Below are positions 1-5,978 of a stretch of 8,871 nt of DNA, in pieces. The stretch's first letter is position 1. The number at the start of each line of letters is the position of its first letter. The position numbers and the translations under genes are program-made. The notes beneath the pieces were generated by a model. The model was given only the letters and a program-made list of their open reading frames with translations, was not told where the DNA came from and searched no databases. The DNA is from Rudanella sp. (GTDB taxonomy: Bacteria; Bacteroidota; Bacteroidia; Cytophagales; Spirosomataceae), in assembly GCA_026785985.1 (NCBI GenBank), contig JAJAYX010000014.1:1-8871 (forward strand), read 5' to 3'.

Positions 1-177
1 AATAGCAAGGCCAACGCCTGTTCCGGCAAATTGAGCTTTGCCGTGCAGGCGCTGAAAAACCTGAAAAATACGTTTGGCATATTGGCTCTCGAACCCAATG
101 CCGTTATCGGTCATGGTCAGTAGCCAATAGCTACGTTCGGAGCGTAAACCGATTGTTAAATTACCTCCTTCAACAGC
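1..177 (-). pseudogene. Histidine kinase ATPase-domain fragment, N-terminus missing, cut by the window edge
   Basis: An open frame of 59 codons reads as the C-terminal half of a sensor histidine kinase HATPase_c domain. The G1 box DNGIGFE lies at about 108-88, the F-box region [10 protein letters not shown] at about 69-40, and the G2 box GTGVGLAI at 24-1. The spacing and wording match bacterial PAS-type hybrid or phytochrome-like kinases, where the ATP lid carries FQRLHG. There is no start codon, H-box or N-box: the frame begins directly after the stop codon of the DUF1080 gene and shares its phase. The only internal ATG (112-114) lies at the edge of the G1 box and cannot give a working kinase. 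The fragment is therefore a 5'-truncated remnant or one side of a chimeric join. It continues beyond position 1, so the true C-terminus is not visible. The family call is firm; the reason for the truncation is not known. Confidence 0.75.
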
Positions 178-840
178 CTAATCGGGCAATACCCGAATCA
201 TTACATCTTTATACATTACCTTGCTTTTGGGGTCATGGCCTTGTAGCGCTACTGTTCCGCTACTGAGTTTCTTGGTCCCCGTGATGTTGTCAGGTTCGTT
301 GTATGTATTGATTACTTTGTCGTTGATGCTAATCGTAACCGTTTTGCCCTGCACCTTTATCTGCTCGGTATACCACTCATCATCCTTCACGAACACCTCT
401 TTCACATCCTGAGCAGCATAAACGCTGCCGGTTTTGCGCCAGTCGGTGTGGGTCTGATTCACCTGAATCTCGTAGCCTTTCGAGGGCCAGCCGGTATCCT
501 GATAGTCGGTGTGAATAAACATACCTGAGTTCGCGCCGGGCATAGTTTTGACGGTGGCTTTCCACTCAAAATTCCTGAAGTTGTGGTTGCTCACCGGTCC
601 GTCGTAGAACAGGTGTGCCCGTGGCCCAAACACCACAATGGCTCCATCCTGCACCGAGAACGTGGCCGGGTTTTCGGCGGCCTTCCAGCCATCCAGATTT
701 TTGCCATTGAATAGCGTTTGCCAGCCATCGGCTTTGCTGTCGCCCGCCGTTGCTGTGGCCGACGACGATTTTACATTTGATTTGGGCGATGCGCAGGCCA
801 ATAGTAGCGTGGGGGCCAGCCAGAGTAAGGATTTTTTCAT
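178..840 (-). CDS. DUF1080 (3-keto-disaccharide hydrolase-like) lipoprotein
   Basis: A 220-residue protein. I chose the ATG at 840 because it starts a clean lipoprotein signal, MKKSLLWLAPTLLLAC, with lipobox LLAC and lipidated Cys16; the longer frame to 903 only adds a non-signal leader. A Ser/Ala-rich linker (about 17-38) leads to a DUF1080 (PF06439) concanavalin-like jelly-roll from about 39 to 218. Family hallmarks are LFNGKNLDGWK (43-53), FEWKATVKTMPGANSGMF (91-108), KGYEIQV (121-127), EWYTEQIKVQG (155-165) and the closing GTVALQGHDPKSKV (195-208). Members of this family include 3-keto-disaccharide and 3-ketoglycoside hydrolases or lyases; the substrate here cannot be read from sequence. 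It is the last gene of the minus-strand operon, 66 nt after the GH113-like gene and behind a terminator-like stem. No Shine-Dalgarno is seen. The C-terminus IRVLPD looks natural, so the gene is complete. Confidence 0.88.
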   Translation of the reverse strand: MKKSLLWLAPTLLLACASPKSNVKSSSATATAGDSKADGWQTLFNGKNLDGWKAAENPATFSVQDGAIVVFGPRAHLFYDGPVSNHNFRNFEWKATVKTMPGANSGMFIHTDYQDTGWPSKGYEIQVNQTHTDWRKTGSVYAAQDVKEVFVKDDEWYTEQIKVQGKTVTISINDKVINTYNEPDNITGTKKLSSGTVALQGHDPKSKVMYKDVMIRVLPD

Positions 841-901
841 TGGGAAGATGGTTTGTAGCTGCATAAGACTAGAAGGAGCATGGTCTAATGAGGCCATTTC
901 C

Positions 902-955
902 AAAAATCACCACCCAGCCCCCAAAACCGCCTGAGCCGGTCGGTTTTGGGGGCTG
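902..955 (-). terminator. Terminator-like hairpin overlapping the end of the GH113-like gene
   Basis: A perfect 15-bp inverted repeat pairs 915-929 with 941-955 around an 11-nt loop (930-940). Read on the minus strand, the stem is followed after 8 nt by five T residues (complement of 902-906). The stem lies inside the last codons of the glycosidase, whose stop codon is at 907-909. The 8-nt gap before the T run is longer than in a classic intrinsic terminator, so it may attenuate read-through to the DUF1080 gene or protect the 3' end of upstream mRNA. On the plus strand no T run follows. Confidence 0.5.
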
Positions 956-1917
956 AACTGGTCACGGTGGCGGTCGGGGGGGGTGTCGGCCATGAACCAT
1001 TTCCAAACGAACCCACCAGCGAACCACGGCTGTGGCCAAACCGTTTCGAGCAGAGCCTGATAGGCATTCGACTGAGCCGTGGCATTGGGCGTACAATCGG
1101 TCTCCGATTCCCACGGACGGCGGGCGGTATGGTCGCAGGCCCGATAGCCAAACTCCGTGAACAAAACGGGTTTTTGCAGTTCGGCACTCAGGCGACTCAA
1201 GCCTTTAACATGGTCTTTCCAGCCCCGAGTCATGGCTCTGACTGATGGTTCCCGATCGTCGGACAGGGGGAAATAGGCATCTATACCCACGTAGTCGAGC
1301 TGACTCCAAAACGGAATTTTGTCGTAGCGATCCCAATTGGCGGCATAGGTCAATTTGCCTTTATAGAGCTGCCTGACCTGTGTGATCAGCCTGGTCCAGA
1401 ACGCTGGCCGAGCCACGGCAAAGCCGTCGAGTTCGGTAGTAACGCAATACAGGTCAACTTTTAGCGAGTCGGCAACGTGAGCGTAATGAAGAATGTAGCG
1501 CGAATAATCGGTCTCGAAGGTTTGCCAGTCCTGTTCGGTTGTAAATTCAAGGTCGAGGTGAGAACCGCCCATCATCCAGACGTGGGGTTTCAGCATCACT
1601 TTTAGGTTGTGTTGCCGGGCCATTTGAATGGTTCCCGCTACGCCTTCGGGTGTTTCGCCCCACCATTGACCCATTTTGGGCCTGCCGGGGGGCGGGTTTT
1701 CGCTGTAATAAAAATGGGATTCGCCCTTTCGGCAAAAGCCGTAGGGCACCACGGCCACCCAATTGGCCCCGGTTTCGCTGGCCTGTTTCAGTCCCCCGTC
1801 GCCCGGGTTTTGGGGTGGTGCCACCAGATTAACTCCCTTCATTTTGGGGTCGGCATGGCGGTATTCTGCTGCCGACTGGCAACTGAGTAGCAGAATGAAT
1901 AGAAAACAAGCTTTCAT
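907..1917 (-). CDS. GH113-like glycoside hydrolase (putative beta-mannanase family) lipoprotein
   Basis: A 336-residue protein with a short lipoprotein signal MKACFLFILLLSC (Cys13 as lipidation site), then a TIM-barrel glycosidase from about 25 to 336. Features resembling GH113 are KGVNLVAP (27-34), the PY and GET region (58-90), LKVMLKPHVW (105-114), the TELDGF strand with Glu162 as probable acid/base, KLTYAANWDRYDKIPFW (188-204), LDYVGIDAYFPLS (207-219), and VLFTEFGYRA (251-260) with Glu255 as probable nucleophile. FVWKWF (303-308) near the end also fits. Characterised GH113 enzymes cut beta-1,4-mannan, but the substrate in this distant branch is inferred only. The enzyme is probably anchored at the outer membrane or periplasmic face. 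It is the middle gene of the operon, 37 nt after the FG-GAP gene. There is a C9 run directly upstream of the start and a C8 run inside the 3' coding part. Both candidate catalytic residues are present and the frame is intact. Confidence 0.82.
   Translation of the reverse strand: MKACFLFILLLSCQSAAEYRHADPKMKGVNLVAPPQNPGDGGLKQASETGANWVAVVPYGFCRKGESHFYYSENPPPGRPKMGQWWGETPEGVAGTIQMARQHNLKVMLKPHVWMMGGSHLDLEFTTEQDWQTFETDYSRYILHYAHVADSLKVDLYCVTTELDGFAVARPAFWTRLITQVRQLYKGKLTYAANWDRYDKIPFWSQLDYVGIDAYFPLSDDREPSVRAMTRGWKDHVKGLSRLSAELQKPVLFTEFGYRACDHTARRPWESETDCTPNATAQSNAYQALLETVWPQPWFAGGFVWKWFMADTPPDRHRDQFSPQNRPAQAVLGAGW
976..983. repeat. G8/C8 homopolymer within the GH113-like coding sequence
   Basis: Eight G on the plus strand encode Thr-Pro-Pro (coding strand ACC CCC CCC) in the DTPPDRHRDQF segment, about residue 311 onward. 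Gain or loss of one base would replace the last 20 or so residues. As written, the frame continues to a plausible family C-terminus. Confidence 0.85.
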
Positions 1918-1921
1918 AGGA

Positions 1922-1930
1922 GGGGGGGGG
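1922..1930. repeat. G9/C9 homopolymer just upstream of the GH113-like start codon
   Basis: Nine consecutive G on the plus strand (C9 on the coding strand) lie in the 37-nt gap between the FG-GAP stop and the glycosidase ATG at 1917, ending 5 nt before it. This is where a ribosome-binding region would sit, and its C-rich makeup is unlike the A-rich leaders usual for Bacteroidota. Length change here would not shift a coding frame but could change translation initiation. It may also simply be an error-prone homopolymer. Confidence 0.85.
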
Positions 1931-1954
1931 CGCGAATGGTTAGCCGCGTTTTGA

Positions 1955-4900
1955 TCAGAGTTTTCGTTTCACACCTTTTGTATCCATAATTTCCACCGAC
2001 CGAACGCCCGAACCAACAGTCAACTCCCGTGCCGATTGTGACAAAAAAGACTGCCCATAGCCAAACTCAACCCGTTGTTTGCGCCCATTGGCAAGGGTGA
2101 GAATAGCACTGGCATCAGTTGGTTTCAGGCGGATTGTGCGGCCCGGCGTATTTTTTTTGAAGACGCACAACCGTCCCCGATTTTGGGTTGCCACTAGCAA
2201 CGATTGCCCGTTTGCAGCCGTTAGTTCAACCAACCCTTTGGCATTACCCGGCACAAAAAAACCACTGGCGGCTGTCGACATGGGTACAAATCCACCCCGG
2301 CCATTGCCCCGGAGCCAAAGACCATTCAGGGCATCATAACGACCCATCGACACCTCTCCGCCGTAGTCATTGCCAACCAGCATTACGTCTAAATTTCCAT
2401 CATTGTCCACATCCTGCGCCACCATACCGAAAATTGGCCCCAATTGGGCCATTGTTGGCAGCGGGTGCAGGGCAAACTGAGGTTGGCCGTTGCTGTCGAT
2501 GCCTTTGTTTTCAATATACATCGACCGGAACTGATTGGCTTCCAGTACCATCGCTTTTTTTCGTTCTTCGGGAGTCAGCAACTTGTCGATGCTGGCGGTG
2601 GTGAAATCTTTGTAAAGCGGGAACCGCTTACGTATCACAATCATCTGTTTAATGAGATCGTCGCGCCCGTGGAAGCTGTATTCTTTTCGGGGGCCTGGTG
2701 CTGTTTCGCCCATGTTTTCGGGCATATAAATGGTCGGGATGGCATCGTAGAAACCGTTGTTATCGAAGTCACCCGCATACAGGCGCACGGGTTCGCTGGG
2801 AGTGGCCCGCATCCGGGCGTTCAGACCGAGGTTACCGGCAATGTAATCAATGTCGCCATCGGCATCGAAATCGCCGGGCGTGAGCGAGTTCCACCAGCCT
2901 TTTTCAGTGGTCAGTGAGCCGTCAACAGTCCCAGCGGGGAACCGTACCAGTTTTTGGCCGGGCTTATTCTTGAAAAGCGTCAGGGGCATAAACTCACCAG
3001 CGAGGAGCAGGTCGGGCCATCCGTCGTTGTCGGGATCGGTCCAGAGGGCATCGCAAACCAGGCCAACATTTTGGAGGGCGGGGGCAAGTTGGGCCGTTAC
3101 GTCGGTGAATTTGGGCATTCCCCCTTTTGGTGTATCATTCCGAAGCAACAGGCTGGATACAGGTTTGGGATATTGATCGGGTTCAACGCGGCCGCCCACA
3201 AACAAGTCCAAATCGCCATCCCGGTCAAAATCGGCCGCTTTCACGCACGACTTGCTGGTGGTGTTGGCGGGTAAACTGCTGCCCGACAGCGTGAAATTGC
3301 CTTTACCGTCGTTCACATACAGTCGATCCTGATAGGCGGGTGTCCCCCGGTTTTCTTCGTTGCTACCACTGGCAATGTAGAGGTCGAGGTCGGTGTCGCC
3401 ATCCACATCGGCCAGCAAAATACCCATGTCTTCCTGGGGTTTTTGGGGTAAATTTCCTGACGGTGGACTGGTGCCGGTGGGGGCATTTTTTGGGAGTAAC
3501 AATTCCCTCTGAATGAAGCGCCCATTGGATTGCTGAATGAAAAATGTGCCGTTGTGTTGACGGGAGCCACCCACGAAAAAATCGTCTAAACCATCCCCAT
3601 TTACGTCGCCAGCGGCAATGGCCGGGCCAAACTGCGAAAACTTGTGGGGCAACAGTTTCTGGTTATTAAAATCAATATACTCCGGCTCCTGATGCACAAA
3701 CTGAATGCCAAGCGAGTCGGTGATTTCGGTGAAGGGTGTGGTCCGACGGGGCGAAAAGCCTGGAGCCTGGGACTTGGGGCCTGAGTTCGGAGATGCGTTT
3801 TTGAGGTCGGCGGTGAGGATTTGGTTCGACTTCACATTTTTCAGCACCTGTTCGTAGGCGGGTTGCCCGTTAATGCCCGGCCATATAATCCGAACCTCGT
3901 CGATTTGGCGAACGCTGCCCAGCCCGAAATGGGCAGACGGCTCCACCGTTGACAAATACCCCCGATAGGGGCTATGTTCATACACCTGATGACCAACCTT
4001 TCCCTTGTTGTCTTTATAGGTGATCTCAACCATTGCGCCCAAACCCATCCGGTTGTATGCTGAACCCACAAATTTCAGCCGGAGGTAATTGGCCTGTTGG
4101 GGTTTCTGCTCCATCAGGTTATTCCGATACACAAACGCCGAATCATTGATGTTGTTGGTTACGTAGTCGAGGTCGCCGTCGTTGTCTAAATCGCCGTAGG
4201 CGGCCCCGTTCGAGAACGACGGACGATACATGCCCCAGTCTTGTGTGGCATCAGCAAAAACCATGTTACTTGTTGAATCGCCCGCCCGGTTCCGAAACGC
4301 ATAGTTGCTGATTTTAACTACCGGAATCTGAGCAAGCATATAGTCTTTGGTAGCGACGGAGGCTGCTTCCTGCCGGAAACTGATAAAATCCCGGTCCGTA
4401 ATATCCTTCGGGAATCCGTTCGTAATCATCAGATCCCGGTAGCCATCGTGGTCAAAATCGGCCAGCAGGGGCGACCAGCTCCAGTCGGTTTCGGCAACAT
4501 CGGCGAGCAGACTGATATCCGAAAAAATGGGGTCATTGCTGTTGGGGCGCGGCCCCTGATTCAGTTGCAGCGTGTTCCGAACATACTGATAGTTATAGGT
4601 AAACTCCTCGTTATTCAGGTAGTTCTGGTAGCTGTTGGCTCCCATCAGCATCTTTTTGCGGTAGTTGTCGCGGGGTTGCATGTCCACGGACACCACCTCG
4701 GCCAGTCCGTCGTTGTTAATGTCGGCCACATCGTTGCCCATTGCTGAGTTGCTGGTGTGCTTAAAATAATCGGCAGAGCGTTCCACAAACCCCGTGTGCC
4801 GTCCCTGGGCATCATGTTGATTAATATAGAGCAGATCGTCCGTGATGTAGTCATTGGTCACGTAAATATCTTTCCACCCATCCCGGTTAATATCCGTAAT

Positions 4901-5749
4901 AGCCAACCCCAGCCCATAGCCTTCAATCTGAATTCCTTCCTCGCGGGAGACGTTCTGGAAAAGAGGAGTGGCCGGTCTGCCGGTCGGGAGTGAAGAGCCG
5001 TCCTGCTCGTTCACCCGTTCGCCCTTTCGCTCTTTTGCTCTTTCCACGGTCATATTCCGATACAGCCGATCTGTTGTACTCGACGACCCATCGACCACTT
5101 TTTTATGGTAGGCATTGGGATATTGCTCAATAGTGTTGGTCAGCACGTAGAGGTCGAGGTCGCCGTCGTTGTCATAATCGAAAAAGGCGGCATTGGTCGT
5201 ATGACCATTGTCGGCAATGCCATACTCGTGGGCCATTTCTTTGAACACGGGCACCTCCACACCGTTGGTACTTTTCTGGTTTCCCTGGTTCACATAGAGC
5301 AGATTTTCGCGACGGGCGGTTAGTTTGCTGACTGTTGCGCCCACGTAAATATCCATTCGGCCATCGTTGTTAATATCGACCACGGCCACGCCCGAACACC
5401 ATTTTCCGTTTCCATCGACAGTAGCCCGTTTGGTAGCATCCACAAACTGCATGGGTTCAGATGCCCGTTTTCCTTTGTTAATGTATAGTCGGTTGGCGAC
5501 CTGATTTCCGGTGAAGAAAACGTCCTGGAAGCCATCGCCATTAAAATCGGCTATACTTACGCCACCGCCGTTGTAGATATACTCAAAATCAATAATGTTG
5601 ACCGAGTCATTGTCAATAATTTGATTGCTGAAGGTAATGCCGGTCTTATCGGCAGGTAGCAGCGTGAATAACGTGTTGTTTTGCTGGCAGGAGATAAAGC
5701 CAATTGTACTGCTAATCAAGACTAAAAGAATGGTTAACTTATGGAGCAT
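1955..5749 (-). CDS. Giant FG-GAP/VCBS repeat lipoprotein with UnbV_ASPIC domain (CRTAC1-like)
   Basis: A 1264-residue protein. The ATG at 5749 begins the signal MLHKLTILLVLISSTIGFISC (Cys21, a loose lipobox); the in-frame ATG at 5773 would add eight residues that spoil the signal. About 14 calcium-binding-type D-x-[DN]-x-[DN]-G motifs appear in two sets. Residues near 68, 125, 190, 285, 342, 430 and 520 form the first beta-propeller; those near 714, 779, 839, 905, 959, 994 and 1112 form the second. Between them lies a UnbV_ASPIC domain (about 550-648) with YNRMGLGAMVEITY, SPYRGYLS, AHFGLG and DEVRIIWPG. The C-terminus (about 1202-1264) has a weak second UnbV-like copy with GYGQSFLSQSARELTVGSG. 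Such proteins often lie beside SusC/SusD pairs in Bacteroidota and are thought to be surface binding or adhesion proteins; no enzymatic role is known to me. It is the first gene of the minus-strand operon, divergent from the receptor. Two linkers carry degenerate tandem repeats (5005-5044 and 3758-3785). Confidence 0.9.
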   Translation of the reverse strand: MLHKLTILLVLISSTIGFISCQQNNTLFTLLPADKTGITFSNQIIDNDSVNIIDFEYIYNGGGVSIADFNGDGFQDVFFTGNQVANRLYINKGKRASEPMQFVDATKRATVDGNGKWCSGVAVVDINNDGRMDIYVGATVSKLTARRENLLYVNQGNQKSTNGVEVPVFKEMAHEYGIADNGHTTNAAFFDYDNDGDLDLYVLTNTIEQYPNAYHKKVVDGSSSTTDRLYRNMTVERAKERKGERVNEQDGSSLPTGRPATPLFQNVSREEGIQIEGYGLGLAITDINRDGWKDIYVTNDYITDDLLYINQHDAQGRHTGFVERSADYFKHTSNSAMGNDVADINNDGLAEVVSVDMQPRDNYRKKMLMGANSYQNYLNNEEFTYNYQYVRNTLQLNQGPRPNSNDPIFSDISLLADVAETDWSWSPLLADFDHDGYRDLMITNGFPKDITDRDFISFRQEAASVATKDYMLAQIPVVKISNYAFRNRAGDSTSNMVFADATQDWGMYRPSFSNGAAYGDLDNDGDLDYVTNNINDSAFVYRNNLMEQKPQQANYLRLKFVGSAYNRMGLGAMVEITYKDNKGKVGHQVYEHSPYRGYLSTVEPSAHFGLGSVRQIDEVRIIWPGINGQPAYEQVLKNVKSNQILTADLKNASPNSGPKSQAPGFSPRRTTPFTEITDSLGIQFVHQEPEYIDFNNQKLLPHKFSQFGPAIAAGDVNGDGLDDFFVGGSRQHNGTFFIQQSNGRFIQRELLLPKNAPTGTSPPSGNLPQKPQEDMGILLADVDGDTDLDLYIASGSNEENRGTPAYQDRLYVNDGKGNFTLSGSSLPANTTSKSCVKAADFDRDGDLDLFVGGRVEPDQYPKPVSSLLLRNDTPKGGMPKFTDVTAQLAPALQNVGLVCDALWTDPDNDGWPDLLLAGEFMPLTLFKNKPGQKLVRFPAGTVDGSLTTEKGWWNSLTPGDFDADGDIDYIAGNLGLNARMRATPSEPVRLYAGDFDNNGFYDAIPTIYMPENMGETAPGPRKEYSFHGRDDLIKQMIVIRKRFPLYKDFTTASIDKLLTPEERKKAMVLEANQFRSMYIENKGIDSNGQPQFALHPLPTMAQLGPIFGMVAQDVDNDGNLDVMLVGNDYGGEVSMGRYDALNGLWLRGNGRGGFVPMSTAASGFFVPGNAKGLVELTAANGQSLLVATQNRGRLCVFKKNTPGRTIRLKPTDASAILTLANGRKQRVEFGYGQSFLSQSARELTVGSGVRSVEIMDTKGVKRKL
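3758..3785. repeat. Degenerate heptamer tandem repeat in an interdomain linker
   Basis: Four successive 7-mers on the plus strand read GCCTGGA, GCCTGGG, ACTTGGG and GCCTGAG. They encode part of the Ser/Pro/Gly-rich linker ASPNSGPKSQAPGFS between the central UnbV_ASPIC domain and the second propeller. The units are not a multiple of three, so each unit shifts phase; 28 bp in all. It looks like an intergenic-type minisatellite captured in a tolerant linker. Confidence 0.55.
5005..5044. repeat. Degenerate octamer tandem repeat inside the FG-GAP gene
   Basis: Five successive 8-mers on the plus strand read GCTCGTTC, ACCCGTTC, GCCCTTTC, GCTCTTTT and GCTCTTTC. On the coding strand they give the charged linker VERAKERKGERVNEQ between the third and fourth FG-GAP motifs. 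The low-complexity charged stretch is unlike the surrounding repeat protein. There are no spacers, so this is not a CRISPR array. Confidence 0.65.
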
Positions 5750-5787
5750 GAGCAAAGTTGGGTCAAATAACAAAGCAAAATAAAGAA

Positions 5788-5810
5788 TTATCTTGGAATA
5801 AGGAAGATAA
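5788..5810. promoter_or_regulatory. Inverted repeat TTATCTT-N9-AAGATAA, possible operator of the minus-strand operon
   Basis: A perfect 7-bp inverted repeat (5788-5794 and 5804-5810) with a 9-nt spacer sits 39 nt upstream of the FG-GAP start codon. The symmetry and the 17-bp centre-to-centre spacing would suit a dimeric regulator, or it could form a small hairpin. No regulator gene is in the window to pair it with. Confidence 0.35.
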
Positions 5811-5812
5811 GC

Positions 5813-5871
5813 AACATTCAGTAAACGGAAAGAAAGTACGTTCTAACTATAAATAGAGACCACTGAATGTT
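5813..5871. promoter_or_regulatory. Widely spaced 10-bp inverted repeat in the divergent region
   Basis: AACATTCAGT at 5813-5822 is matched exactly by ACTGAATGTT at 5862-5871, with 39 nt between. The pair is centred near 5842, roughly mid-way between the two divergent genes. It could bind a dimer at each arm or two sites joined by looping, or form a cruciform. A 10-bp match in AT-rich DNA could also be chance. Confidence 0.35.
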
Positions 5872-5949
5872 TATTCTATTGATAAAGTGGATTGAGATTA
5901 AAAAAAGATAAAATTATAAATAGTGAATGAGTAACCGAAAACAGACCTT

Positions 5950-5957
5950 TACTTTTG
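5950..5957 (+). promoter_or_regulatory. Bacteroidota-type -7 promoter box for the receptor gene
   Basis: TACTTTTG matches the known Bacteroidota -7 consensus TAnnTTTG exactly. It would place the transcript start near 5963-5965, leaving a leader of about 15 nt to the ATG at 5979 or about 54 nt to the ATG at 6018. No TTTG -33 element is seen at the usual distance, so an activator may be needed or the match is chance. Confidence 0.45.
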
Positions 5958-5978
5958 CATCTGAGTAAAATCGAATAA

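Larger units (their letters stand above)
5750..5978. promoter_or_regulatory. AT-rich divergent intergenic region between the FG-GAP operon and the receptor gene
   Basis: This 229-bp gap is the only long non-coding stretch and must hold promoters for both directions. It is much more AT-rich than the flanking genes, with A tracts around 5900-5915. It holds two inverted repeats (5788-5810 and 5813-5871), a repeated TATAAATAG (5848-5856 and 5915-5923) and a plus-strand -7 box (5950-5957). For the minus direction only a one-mismatch TAnnTTTG element is seen (complement of 5776-5783). No open frame of note and no Shine-Dalgarno before either gene. Confidence 0.8.

Noticed and set aside
841..903. 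N-terminal extension of the DUF1080 gene to an ATG at 903.
   Set aside because: It would put 21 polar or mixed residues before an evident lipoprotein signal peptide beginning at 840.
2444..2917. Plus-strand 157-codon open frame opposite the FG-GAP gene, and similar frames at 2188-2604 and 2954-3274.
   Set aside because: They are antisense shadows of a strongly supported coding gene; they show no domain, signal or start context of their own.
3313..3570. Possible frameshifted second gene on the minus strand in another frame.
   Set aside because: The main frame is continuous here with clear FG-GAP motifs, so no frameshift is needed.
5005..5044. Short regularly spaced repeats as a CRISPR array.
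   Set aside because: The units are 8 bp, contiguous and degenerate, with no spacers, and lie within a coding sequence.
5750..5773. Upstream ATG at 5773 as start of the FG-GAP protein.
   Set aside because: The start at 5749 gives the better signal peptide; the extra residues add Asp and Pro before the basic n-region.
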